A stretch of 64,000 nucleotides of DNA. It comes from Aquirhabdus parva (GTDB lineage Bacteria; Pseudomonadota; Gammaproteobacteria; Pseudomonadales; Moraxellaceae). The translations under genes were made by a program, and so were the position numbers. Below are positions 19,312 through 30,453 of this stretch, in pieces (within the stretch, counting starts at the first letter, position 1; the number at the start of each line of letters is the position of its first letter). The DNA lies in contig NZ_CP031222.1 of NCBI RefSeq assembly GCF_003351745.1, forward strand, positions 3,640,207 through 3,704,206, written 5' to 3'. Under the pieces are notes generated by a model, which was not told the DNA's origin, did not search any database, and saw only the letters and a list, made by a program, of their open reading frames with translations.

Positions 19312-20304
19312 TTACTCGTCAGTCAACGCACATTCAAAGCTGGTTGGATCTTGTTGGCAACGTACTTTCTTCAGGATCGACATCATTTTTTTGTTGTAGA
19401 TCCCTTGTTTGGTCAAATCAATACGCGCTTCGCGCATCAACTTCACGTAGCCCACTTTGTCATTGGCCGCAATATCCATCCAATATTTAGCATCAATGGA
19501 TTTTTCGGTTTTGTTGATCAAAGCCATTTCTTTATCGATCTGACTTGCAACCCACGTACGGCTCTTTTGACCGTAGCCAGCTGGGAATTTGTCAGGACGG
19601 ATCACGATATCGCCAGTCACTTGAACAACTGGGAAACGGATGACCGCACCTTTATTGCCTAAGCCTTTGTATAGTTCAAGTGGTTTGAACGCCAATGCAG
19701 GCAAACCAATGATATCGATCTGGCCGTTGTTGAATTTACCACCAATGGTCAGCAAGTCCACAGAAACAGGCTGTGCACCGACTTTCTGAACCACGATGGC
19801 TTGTGCTTTATCATAGTCCAATACACCAAAACGCTTACCAGCAGCTTTAGACAGGGTATTGATGCTGCGATCGTTAACCATGATGTATGCAGAACCCAGA
19901 GTCGTTACACCGGCAATTTCATAGCCTTGGCTGACCATGTCAGGTGCAAGTTTAGGGTTTGCCATCAAGCTGATGATGAGTTTTGCTGCTGCATTGCTTG
20001 GCAAGCCGCCAATCGCATCAATAGAACCAGTGAAGCTGTTGAATTGACGAGCACGGATACCGGTTAATGCAACGGCATCACATTGGCCCGCTTTGAAGTC
20101 TTCAGAAGCTACACGCTCATCGGTGTAGGCCTTCAGTGTAATATCTGCACCCCATCCTTTTGCAGCCAGTGCATAGTCCTTCATCATGGAGTAACTGTCC
20201 CCTTGCGCCCCCAGAAGGTCAAAAACACACATGGTTTGAGCTTGCGCAGAAGTTGCGAGTGCTACCGCTGATGCGGCTAATGCCATTTTCATTTTGATGT
20301 TCAT
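19312..20304 (-). CDS. Periplasmic solute-binding-like protein, DUF6091 type (copy 1 of tandem pair)
   Basis: 330 residues with a signal peptide MKMALAASAVALATSAQA preceding QTMCVFDLLGAQGDS. The ATG has an AAGGGA ribosome site. It is colinear with its downstream paralogue along the whole length, including EDFKAGQCDA, AYIMVNDRSINTL, SKAAGKRFGVLDYDKAQA, KFNNGQIDIIG, YWMDIA..DK.GY.KLMREARIDLTKQGIYN and a C-terminal CALTDE that is nearly identical. These look like a tandem duplication. The ligand is unknown. No membrane transporter component lies within several kilobases. Confidence 0.72.
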   Translation of the reverse strand: MNIKMKMALAASAVALATSAQAQTMCVFDLLGAQGDSYSMMKDYALAAKGWGADITLKAYTDERVASEDFKAGQCDAVALTGIRARQFNSFTGSIDAIGGLPSNAAAKLIISLMANPKLAPDMVSQGYEIAGVTTLGSAYIMVNDRSINTLSKAAGKRFGVLDYDKAQAIVVQKVGAQPVSVDLLTIGGKFNNGQIDIIGLPALAFKPLELYKGLGNKGAVIRFPVVQVTGDIVIRPDKFPAGYGQKSRTWVASQIDKEMALINKTEKSIDAKYWMDIAANDKVGYVKLMREARIDLTKQGIYNKKMMSILKKVRCQQDPTSFECALTDE

Positions 20305-20645
20305 ATAATTTTCCCTTTAGTCTGCGGAGTGATTCCGCTATTTATGCGTCGCGCTGCCTATTCTGCCCAACTATTATTTTTTTTCAAGCGCTATTGCCAT
20401 CAATTTACATTGACCTGTTTGACATTTTTGTTAATAAATACAGCGAATTTGGATTTTATAATGATAATTCAACGCCCTAACGGATCAGAACTGTACTGAC
20501 TCTCAACACTTCTTTTCAGCTCACTTACCAATCTCTAACCGTTACTAAACTCAAGCCTGATTACTGGTTATTCTATCCACAAAAAACTACAATAGCGCAT
20601 CCTATTCCCCTCCTTAATTTTGCCCGTTTACTTTAGGCTTTCTCA
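20305..20645. other. Divergent promoter region, no gene seen
   Basis: 341 AT-rich bases between the solute-binding gene (left) and the ABC-F gene (right). It must hold both promoters. TTGACA (20419-20424) and TATAAT (20457-20462) occur on the plus strand, but with 32 bases between them they do not form one promoter. No ORF or RNA gene is supported. Confidence 0.4.
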
Positions 20646-22616
20646 ATGATTCAGCTCCAAGATTTTGCACTCCGCCGTGGCGGTCGACTATTGTTTGAAA
20701 AGGCGACCTTTCAAATTCACCCTGGCTGGAAAGTCGGTTTAACCGGTGTCAATGGCGCAGGGAAGTCGACCTTGTTTGCAGCCTTTATGGGTGACATGGC
20801 GGCCGATGTCGGCAGTCTCACTCGGCCAGCAACCTGGACCGTTGCCCATATGGCTCAGGAAGTCGAAAGTCAGGAAACCGCAGCGATAGACTTTGTTCTG
20901 TCTGGTGATGAAGAGTGGTGGACGATCAATCAACAGCTTGAGCATGAATCGGACACCATGCCTCTTGAGAAGCTCACCTCACTGCATGAGCGCTTCGGTG
21001 AAATCGATGGCTATACCGCGACCGCGCGCGCAGCTCAAATGATGGCGGGTCTTGGCTTTACCACAGTGAAACAATCTGCCCCCGTCTCCAGCTTCTCAGG
21101 CGGCTGGCGCATGCGCTTGAATCTTGCGCGTACGCTCATGAGCCGCTCGGACCTACTACTACTGGATGAGCCAACCAACCATTTGGATTTGGACGCTATC
21201 TTGTGGCTTGAAGAGTGGCTCAAGAACTACTCTGGTACCCTTGTGCTGATTTCGCATGATCGTGATTTTCTAGATGCCATTACCGACCACATCATTCATA
21301 TTGAGGCGGGTTTAGTCACGCTGTACACCGGCAACTACTCTACCTTTGAACAGACTCGCGCTGAACGTTTAGCACAGCAGCAACAGTCGTTTGAAAAGCA
21401 AGAAGCAACCCGTGCTCATTTGCAAAAATACATCGATCGTTTTAGTGCGCAGGCGACTCGCGCGAAACAAGCTCAAAGCCGTGTAAAGCAGCTTGAACGC
21501 ATGCAAAAGCTTGCTCCTGCCCATGTCGATACGCCGTTTACCTTTAGCTTCCGTGAACCGAGCAAGATGAGCTCCCCGCTCCTGCAATTAGATGAAGTGG
21601 ATGCAGGCTACGGCACAACCATCATCGTGAATAATATACGCCTGCAACTCACGCCTGATAGCCGTATAGGTTTGCTGGGAATGAACGGCGCGGGTAAGTC
21701 CACCTTGATTAAAACTCTCGCCGGCGTGATTGAACCTTTATCTGGGGAACGTACTTCCAGTGAGCATTTGAACTTGGGCTATTTTGCCCAGCACCAGATG
21801 GATGCACTCGATGCCGATGCCAGTCCTATGCTGCAACTGGGGCGACTTGCAGGTAAGAAAATATCCGATGCTGAGTTGCGGGCCTATCTTGGTAGTTTTG
21901 GCTTTAGCGGCGAACGCATGGATACCACTTGTGGCAGTTTCTCTGGGGGTGAACGTGCACGCCTCGCACTGGCATTGATCGTCTGGCAACGGCCTAACGT
22001 ACTGGTATTAGATGAGCCGACCAACCACTTGGACCTCGATATGCGTCATGCATTGACGTTGGCTTTGCAAGACTTCAAAGGGGCGGTTGTTCTGGTCTCT
22101 CACGAACGTCAGTTGATTGCCAGTGTCTGTGATGACTTACTGCTGGTTCATGGCGGGACGTGTCGAACTTTTGATGGCGATCTTGCTGACTATGCCCAGT
22201 GGCTCAAGCAAACCCGTCAGCAAGAGATGGCGGCTAAACCCACCAAAGCTGCTGCGGATAAAGCGGCTGCAAAGAAAGTTGTGGATGTTGCCCCTAAAGT
22301 CGTTGAGGCGCCGTCTAAAATAGAAAATGCCAAACCCATCGATAAAGAGCAAGCGCGTAAAGAAGCTGCCGCAAAGCGCGAACAAACCCGCCCTTTGCGT
22401 AGCAAAATAGAAAAGACTGAAAAACAGATTCAAGAGTTGCACAATAAACTCAAACAACTGGAAGTGACGATGGCTGATACGGGTCTCTATGAAGCGTCTC
22501 GCAAAGCCGAACTTCTGAAACTGATGGAGCAACAACAGCAACATACAGCCTCGATTGCAAGCTTGGACGAAAGCCTGCTTGAGATGATGATGGAGCTGGA
22601 TGAATTAGAGGCTTAG
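20646..22616 (+). CDS. ABC-F family ATPase (YheS/Uup-like)
   Basis: A soluble protein of 656 residues with two ABC ATPase domains and no membrane segments. The first Walker A is GVNGAGKST near residue 34 and the second GMNGAGKST near 345. The signature motifs are FSGGWRMRL and FSGGERARL, each followed by a Walker B LDEPTNHLDLD. The interdomain linker is Lys/Arg/Gln-rich with RAKQAQSRVKQLERM, as in ABC-F factors that bind the ribosomal E site. The tail from about residue 525 is Ala/Lys-rich, then a coiled coil. YheS is the best match by layout, Uup an alternative. Confidence 0.85.
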   Translation: MIQLQDFALRRGGRLLFEKATFQIHPGWKVGLTGVNGAGKSTLFAAFMGDMAADVGSLTRPATWTVAHMAQEVESQETAAIDFVLSGDEEWWTINQQLEHESDTMPLEKLTSLHERFGEIDGYTATARAAQMMAGLGFTTVKQSAPVSSFSGGWRMRLNLARTLMSRSDLLLLDEPTNHLDLDAILWLEEWLKNYSGTLVLISHDRDFLDAITDHIIHIEAGLVTLYTGNYSTFEQTRAERLAQQQQSFEKQEATRAHLQKYIDRFSAQATRAKQAQSRVKQLERMQKLAPAHVDTPFTFSFREPSKMSSPLLQLDEVDAGYGTTIIVNNIRLQLTPDSRIGLLGMNGAGKSTLIKTLAGVIEPLSGERTSSEHLNLGYFAQHQMDALDADASPMLQLGRLAGKKISDAELRAYLGSFGFSGERMDTTCGSFSGGERARLALALIVWQRPNVLVLDEPTNHLDLDMRHALTLALQDFKGAVVLVSHERQLIASVCDDLLLVHGGTCRTFDGDLADYAQWLKQTRQQEMAAKPTKAAADKAAAKKVVDVAPKVVEAPSKIENAKPIDKEQARKEAAAKREQTRPLRSKIEKTEKQIQELHNKLKQLEVTMADTGLYEASRKAELLKLMEQQQQHTASIASLDESLLEMMMELDELEA

Positions 22617-22632
22617 TCATTCTTTCAAATAA

Positions 22633-22660
22633 AAACGACACGCTAGCGTGTCGTTTTTTT
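22633..22660. terminator. Bidirectional terminator
   Basis: A perfect palindrome ACGACACGCTAGCGTGTCGT with A-run and T-run flanks, between convergent ABC-F and TonB receptor genes. Confidence 0.8.
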
Positions 22661-22665
22661 ATGCA

Positions 22666-22681
22666 TGTTCCACGTGGAACA
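22666..22681. other. parS centromere-like site 2
   Basis: TGTTCCACGTGGAACA is a full 16-bp perfect palindrome identical to the Pseudomonas-type parS. It lies intergenically between the terminator and the end of the TonB receptor gene, about 11 kb from oriC. The symmetry extends two bases further on each side (CA/TG). Confidence 0.93.
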
Positions 22682-22692
22682 TGAAAAGACGT

Positions 22693-25359
22693 TTAGAACT
22701 TATAGCGCATGTTGGCATAGTAATAACGCCCTACATGGTCATTCAGCGGTGTAATAAAATCATCCAGATAGGTCGTACTGCCATATACAGGTGATTTATC
22801 AAATAAGTTATTCACGCCAAAATTCAATGTCAAATGATCAGTCGCTTTAAAGTTATAGTTCATATCCCAAACTGTATAGGAAGGGATACGTGCATCGGTA
22901 ATCTCTGGGTCTTGGTTATATGTAGGATCGGTAATATTCTTGGTCCCAGCTGAAGTCCGCGCAGTAAAGGCTAGCTCACTGGCCGAATACTCATAGCCTA
23001 TGCGGAAAGTGTTCTTCCATTTTGGATGATAGATGCTATCTAATCGACTCACAGGTTGTTCACCTGGTGTAGTACTTTGTTTGAAGGTTAAGGTATAACT
23101 GTTCACCTCACGGAGGTTCAACTTACCGTATTGCCCCAGAGATAAAACATATTTGAGATCAAGATCTAGACCTTGCGTATCAGTCTTTCCGACATTGACG
23201 TATGGTGTAGTAATACTTTTAATTCGGCCTTTATTTAAACCAGGGTATCTTGCTTCAAGTCCAGGGTTACGTGGATCACGACCAATTAAAGCTGCAAACT
23301 CTGGGCTACTATCTTCATGATCCAAAATAAACTGTGGATCTTCTGCTTGAATAGTGTTGCGCTGATTAATCATATACCAATCTAAAGATGCCGATAAATC
23401 TTTAATCGGCTGAACAACAAATCCAAACGAATAATTGTTGGCTTTTTCTGCTTTAAGATCTGGATTACCTTGGGTGTACTGACGAATGCTATAAGCACAA
23501 TTAGGCCCGATATAACCCAATGGACCGCAGCGCGCAAAATCTGCAACAACATTGTAGCCTGCAGCTGTTGATGCGATCTCAGGCAATGTCGGTGCTTTAA
23601 ACGATGTTGTTGCGGATGCGCGGACTAGAACCTCTTTCATTGGGCGCCATGCAAAGGCAAGCTTAGGATTAAAGGCATTACCAAAATCGCTATAATAATC
23701 GTCACGCAACGCAAACTGAGCTTCGAGTTGCTTTAATACCGGAATATTCAATTCGCCATAGATTGAATACAGTGAACGACCCGCTTTACTTGCTGTCGCC
23801 CCAGAACCAGCAATATTACCAGCCTCTTCTTTAGCATCAGGAGAATCATTGATCGTCTCATGGCTAGCTTGAAGCCCCCAGGCAAAACCTACGGGTGCAG
23901 AATTCAATGTAAACAGCTCTGGTGTAGACATTTTCCAATCAATTGAAGATAGGCGAGATACAGCAATGCGCTGTGTTGTCGTCAGCATCGGATCGACGAC
24001 GCTCGTAGGATTTGCATATACAAACGGATCATACCCTCCATTCCCCAATAAACCGTCCTGGAGGCTTTGCGCAGATACATCCTTAAGTACCGCATTACTA
24101 GTTTCACTGGAGAGCTTATTTTGATTAAAACTAAATCCTAGCTCACTATCCCATTTCCCAATAGTGCCACGCCAGCCTGTCACTAAACGTAAGGTGTTGC
24201 TTGTCGTCACATCTGTCAAATGCGATGCTTCATAAATATTGCGGGAAACACGTAAAATATCTCCTGGCGTAAAACCAGCTAAAGTGCCATCTTCACTTGG
24301 GCCTGGTAAACCAGCCAAACCGGGATTCGTTGAACCTTCGGTACTCCCTAAAAAAGTACTATCAAATGTAGGAAAGCCACGTTGGGTAATCGTTTTATTG
24401 TGATTGAATCCCAGCTCCGTAAATAATTCATCCGTAGCATTTATTTGAATTGTATAGATACCAGATAATCCAATCCGCTGATTACTCGGTGATAACTGCA
24501 CCTTTTGATTGGTTAAACATGCAGGATTACCCGTTGAATCAATATCAACAATACCACGACAACCTGGGATAGGAAATCCTTCGCCTGTATCATAGTCTTT
24601 TAAACTGCCTAAATAATCACTCGTACTACGAGCATCTGAGCCTCCAAAACGCCTAAAATCTCGATCTGCCGTAGCTTTGTGCTTTTGGCTTAAAAGCGGA
24701 CTACTATTAAACGCATCTAAGGTTACCAGCAAATTTTTACCATCTTTATCTAAATCACCCCAACCTGCTGTCACACTAGCATCGGCTGTACGACCATCAC
24801 CTTTTTCATTGGCACCCAAATTTGTGGTTGCTTCAATTCCTTGATAATTTCTTCTCGTTTTAAAATTGATGACCCCAGCAACCGCATCTGAGCCGTAGAT
24901 AGCTGAAGCGCCATCGCGTAATATTTCTATAGAGTCAATTGCTGCTAGCGGGAGATTATTTAGATCGACAAAAGAATTTTCTGCACCATCGGCAAAGCCA
25001 TAATTTGCAAGCCGACGTCCATTTAAAAGAATTAAGGTGTATTTAGGATCAAGACCTCTGAGACCTACTGAAGCAGCACCGGGGGCAAACGATGCTTTAT
25101 CATTACCATCAAGTTGTACTGAAACGGATGGAATTTTCCCCAATAACTCGACTACTGTACTTGCTCCAGTCTTCTCTATATCGGACCGTTTAATAATCTC
25201 TACTGCGGTAGGTCCTTCTTTATTAATCCTTGAAATATTCGAACCTGTCACGACCACACGTTCAATTTTATCACCATCAGCTGTCTCATCTGCTGCATAA
25301 GCAACAATTGGCATCGTAATGACTGTTGCTATAGAAGCGGCTAAGAATGTTTTTTTCAT
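22693..25359 (-). CDS. TonB-dependent outer-membrane receptor
   Basis: An 888-residue active importer of the outer membrane. Signal peptide MKKTFLAASIATVITMPIVAYA. A TonB-box-like IERVVVTGSN lies just after the mature N-terminus. The plug domain spans about 45-160, with STVVELLGKIPSV, PGAASVGLRGLDPKYTLILLNGRR and IEILRDGASAIYGSDAVAGVINF. The remaining beta-barrel ends with the aromatic YYYANMRYKF. Two Cys-containing loops (IPGCRGIVDI..PACL and FARCGPLG..NCAY) are probably extracellular. The NGRR-type plug is common among receptors for peptides, sugars or unknown compounds, so a siderophore role should not be assumed. No TonB/ExbBD or regulator adjoins. Confidence 0.88.
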   Translation of the reverse strand: MKKTFLAASIATVITMPIVAYAADETADGDKIERVVVTGSNISRINKEGPTAVEIIKRSDIEKTGASTVVELLGKIPSVSVQLDGNDKASFAPGAASVGLRGLDPKYTLILLNGRRLANYGFADGAENSFVDLNNLPLAAIDSIEILRDGASAIYGSDAVAGVINFKTRRNYQGIEATTNLGANEKGDGRTADASVTAGWGDLDKDGKNLLVTLDAFNSSPLLSQKHKATADRDFRRFGGSDARSTSDYLGSLKDYDTGEGFPIPGCRGIVDIDSTGNPACLTNQKVQLSPSNQRIGLSGIYTIQINATDELFTELGFNHNKTITQRGFPTFDSTFLGSTEGSTNPGLAGLPGPSEDGTLAGFTPGDILRVSRNIYEASHLTDVTTSNTLRLVTGWRGTIGKWDSELGFSFNQNKLSSETSNAVLKDVSAQSLQDGLLGNGGYDPFVYANPTSVVDPMLTTTQRIAVSRLSSIDWKMSTPELFTLNSAPVGFAWGLQASHETINDSPDAKEEAGNIAGSGATASKAGRSLYSIYGELNIPVLKQLEAQFALRDDYYSDFGNAFNPKLAFAWRPMKEVLVRASATTSFKAPTLPEIASTAAGYNVVADFARCGPLGYIGPNCAYSIRQYTQGNPDLKAEKANNYSFGFVVQPIKDLSASLDWYMINQRNTIQAEDPQFILDHEDSSPEFAALIGRDPRNPGLEARYPGLNKGRIKSITTPYVNVGKTDTQGLDLDLKYVLSLGQYGKLNLREVNSYTLTFKQSTTPGEQPVSRLDSIYHPKWKNTFRIGYEYSASELAFTARTSAGTKNITDPTYNQDPEITDARIPSYTVWDMNYNFKATDHLTLNFGVNNLFDKSPVYGSTTYLDDFITPLNDHVGRYYYANMRYKF

Positions 25360-25621
25360 ACTTTATTCCTTACTCATGCATATCGGTATATGCTGTTTTG
25401 AAGAGACGGGATAGGTCGCTTCTTTAGTGGTTTAGATCAGTCACTTCATGGATGATGGACTTAGGGTTGCCATCAAATGAATTGACCATTTGGTCTACAT
25501 GAATGAGCAAAATGTATGCCAAAACTTATACAAAAATTTACATGTTAAACACGTGCCTTCATTAATAACCCACATTCTGTTTGAGGCCCCTCCACGATCA
25601 CAACACTCTATAAATTAACCA

Positions 25622-25648
25622 AAAAAAACGACCCTACAAAGGGTCGCT
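25622..25648 (-). terminator. Intrinsic terminator after the MBL-fold gene
   Basis: On the minus strand, the stem GCGACCC / GGGTCGT with a six-base loop is followed by eight T residues. Confidence 0.85.
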
Positions 25649-25650
25649 TG

Positions 25651-25666
25651 TTTATCACGTGAAACA
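25651..25666. other. Degenerate parS-like site
   Basis: TTTATCACGTGAAACA matches the general bacterial parS TGTTTCACGTGAAACA at 14 of 16 positions, with one arm intact. It sits within the 20-kb span of the four strong sites. Binding is uncertain. Confidence 0.4.
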
Positions 25667-25670
25667 TTGA

Positions 25671-26492
25671 TTAATACTGCTGAAATTCAACCGGATCATG
25701 TGCACAGAACAATTGAATCTCATGTCCGTGAGATCGCTGTAGTCTCTGTAATTGCTTTAAATTTTCAACTCTGGCACGACGATCTGTTTGCAATAACTCT
25801 TCAAAGAATCGCAACCCCAATGGCATCTCTGAAGGCTTTGTAAGTTCTTTATGAGAAAAATAGGCATCTCCACAATGTAGGAGCCATCCATCCTCCCCTT
25901 TCACAGCGATACCACAATGCCCCCGGGTATGCCCAATCAATGGTACCAAAAAGATCTGATCTTCTAGGCCTTGAATAGACTGTACATGATTCAATCCAAA
26001 CCACGATTGGCCTACACCTGAATCATATTTTACCCACCGTGGACTATGTGCCCATTGTGATGGTAGATAGCGTGCTTTACTGCGAAGATCCGGATGCATA
26101 GCTGCATCAAACTCAGGCTGAAAGACATGGACTTTTGCGAGTGGGAAATCTGGCAAACCGCCAGCATGATCAAGATCGAGATGAGTGACAATGATATGCC
26201 GAACATCTTCCACTTTAAAACCCAGCGCTGTCACTTGAAAAGCGGCAGTTTCACTCAATGCCAATTGTGGGCGAGATACCGCAAGAAAGGGCCGACCAAG
26301 GCGCTGCGGCGTTTGGACATCCAGTTGCCCAAAACCCGTATCGACCAGTACCAAACCATCACGCGGTGTCTCGATCAACAGCACATGACAGATCAGTTTG
26401 GCAGGACTTAGCCAACCACCTTCGCCGTTGACAAGTTTTGCGCAGACTGGACACATGGTGCCACAATTCAAATGATGGATCTTTAGGCTCAT
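25671..26492 (-). CDS. MBL-fold metallo-hydrolase (AHL-lactonase-like)
   Basis: A 273-residue cytoplasmic metallo-beta-lactamase-fold protein. The zinc-ligand motif HxHxDH appears as VTHLDLDHAGG (about residue 105), followed by a ligand His in PLIGHTRGHCG and the bridging Asp in LLHCGDAYF, then His in FCAHDPVEF. The N-terminal LNCGTMCPVCAKLV has a Cys pair (CPVC). It resembles quorum-quenching lactonases of the AttM/AiiA group, but many relatives have other substrates, so the activity is unproven. It is a lone gene with its own terminator, downstream of gyrB on the same strand. Confidence 0.8.
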   Translation of the reverse strand: MSLKIHHLNCGTMCPVCAKLVNGEGGWLSPAKLICHVLLIETPRDGLVLVDTGFGQLDVQTPQRLGRPFLAVSRPQLALSETAAFQVTALGFKVEDVRHIIVTHLDLDHAGGLPDFPLAKVHVFQPEFDAAMHPDLRSKARYLPSQWAHSPRWVKYDSGVGQSWFGLNHVQSIQGLEDQIFLVPLIGHTRGHCGIAVKGEDGWLLHCGDAYFSHKELTKPSEMPLGLRFFEELLQTDRRARVENLKQLQRLQRSHGHEIQLFCAHDPVEFQQY

Positions 26493-26568
26493 GAGCAGAC
26501 CGTTCTATGAAGATGAAAGAGCCCAATCATAGCCTGAAAGCCAAATTCTGACATGACTTGATCGATCA

Positions 26569-26601
26569 AAAAAAAACGACATCTAAAAGATGTCGTTTTT
26601 T
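26569..26601. terminator. Terminator after gyrB
   Basis: ACGACATCT / AGATGTCGT stem with a short loop, flanked by A9 and T6 runs. It ends the dnaA-dnaN-recF-gyrB block on the minus strand. Confidence 0.85.
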
Positions 26602-26624
26602 ACAGTAGTTAATCTCGTGGCTAT

Positions 26625-29144
<2,520 letters not shown>

Positions 29145-29307
29145 TCAAAACAGGAAGCCGATCATCTCATCGGCTTTTACATCGCTATTAATCAAATCTC
29201 ATTGGGTCAATCATAAGCATGATAGTCATCAAATGCCGTTACTAGCTCACTCCCTTCAAAGATCATAAATTCTCAATATATTGAATTAACATAAATTTTT
29301 ATTATGC

Positions 29308-30381
29308 TTATTCAATAGAAGAAACCAACTGACCATCAATCAGATGGAACAGCGACTTATGAAAAACAACGTTTTGAAGCGCAACTAAAACGGCTGACAA
29401 ATCCACTGTCGTCATAAAAATTTGACTATTTAAAGCGACAAGTAACGTGATTAAACGCACTTGTGCAGACATATCAAGCTCAGCAGTGATATCGTCTAAT
29501 AATACCACAGAAGCACACCCCTTGGCATGTAGCATCTTGATCTGGGATAGCTTCAGAGCGAGGATAAGGAGCTTTTTTTGCCCTCGAGATAGGGTCTGCT
29601 CTGCTGCGCCAAAATGTGTCCGGAATCGCAAATCTGCGCGATGTATGCCTATCAGGCTGTGTCCACGCTCTTTATCCCGTTCCCGAGACTCGATCAGTGA
29701 CTCTAGTAGTCCTTTTTCAGGATCAAAGGCGGGAATATATTCAAAATGGATACCTTGATCAGGTAACAACTCTTCAACAATTTCACCAAATATTGTTGAC
29801 CATGTATTGGCGATTTCTAAGCGAATACGATGGATCTGCTCTCCTGTAACCGCCATTTCCTGTTCCCACACCAGCAACTCTGCGGGACGTGCAGAACTTT
29901 TGAGCAGGGCATTACGCTGCTTTAAGGCTCGCTGATAGCGAAGCCACAAATTATGAAAATTATGTTCCACGTGGAACATTAACCAATCCAAAAGTTGTCG
30001 CCGTGGTTTACTGCCACTTTCCAACAAATCCATGCTTTCGGGGTTAATCAGTTGTACAGGCAAAATTCGAGCAATATCGCTCTGACCGATGGACTCGCCA
30101 TTCAAACGCAGTGTCGCTAAATTATCGGATGATTTATTCAAGCCTATACGGTGGTCAACAGATTCTGCATAGACCAAAGCGTCGCGACTTTGATAACGGA
30201 TATAATGTTTGGGATTGGCAGTACGAAAAGAACGCCCAGTGGCGAGAAGATGGATTGCTTCAATCACTGAAGATTTCCCGCTCCCATTTGCGCCATGAAT
30301 AATATTCAACGGCGCAAGTGAGGCTAGTTCCATACGGGTTATATTTCTTAAACTTTCGATCCTTACACGATTCAGATGCAT
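29308..30381 (-). CDS. recF: DNA replication and repair protein RecF
   Basis: SMC-like ATPase that loads RecA at gaps with RecO and RecR. About 357 residues from the ATG at 30381 (MHLNRVRIESLRN); a TTG at 30399 in frame is less likely. Walker A is IHGANGSGKSSVIEAI, the signature LSRGQKKLLILALKLSQ, and Walker B VVLLDDITAELD. A parS site lies in the coding region and encodes FHVEH near residue 135. It follows dnaN by 72 bases on the same strand. Confidence 0.95.
   Translation of the reverse strand: MHLNRVRIESLRNITRMELASLAPLNIIHGANGSGKSSVIEAIHLLATGRSFRTANPKHYIRYQSRDALVYAESVDHRIGLNKSSDNLATLRLNGESIGQSDIARILPVQLINPESMDLLESGSKPRRQLLDWLMFHVEHNFHNLWLRYQRALKQRNALLKSSARPAELLVWEQEMAVTGEQIHRIRLEIANTWSTIFGEIVEELLPDQGIHFEYIPAFDPEKGLLESLIESRERDKERGHSLIGIHRADLRFRTHFGAAEQTLSRGQKKLLILALKLSQIKMLHAKGCASVVLLDDITAELDMSAQVRLITLLVALNSQIFMTTVDLSAVLVALQNVVFHKSLFHLIDGQLVSSIE
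29963..29978. other. parS site 4, inside recF
   Basis: TGTTCCACGTGGAACA, a perfect 16-bp palindrome, lies within recF about 3.5 kb from oriC. On the coding strand the frame reads ATG TTC CAC GTG GAA CAT, giving MFHVEH. Confidence 0.94.
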
Positions 30382-30453
30382 AAGGCTTAGACTCTGCAAT
30401 TACAATAAGCCAAAACGGCTGTGATCAAACGAAACGATTTAAAGCAAAATGCC

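Larger units (their letters stand above)
25360..25670. other. Intergenic region with inverted repeats and a degenerate parS
   Basis: 311 bases upstream of the TonB receptor start. GCATAT-CGGT-ATATGC (25378-25393) is an inverted repeat 18 bases upstream of the start codon. GACCA-TT-TGGTC (25484-25495) is a second one. The right side holds the terminator of the MBL gene and a parS-like sequence, listed separately. No gene is supported. Confidence 0.45.

Noticed and set aside
20419-20462. TTGACA and TATAAT upstream of the ABC-F gene as one promoter
   Set aside because: The spacing of 32 bases is incompatible with a sigma-70 promoter.
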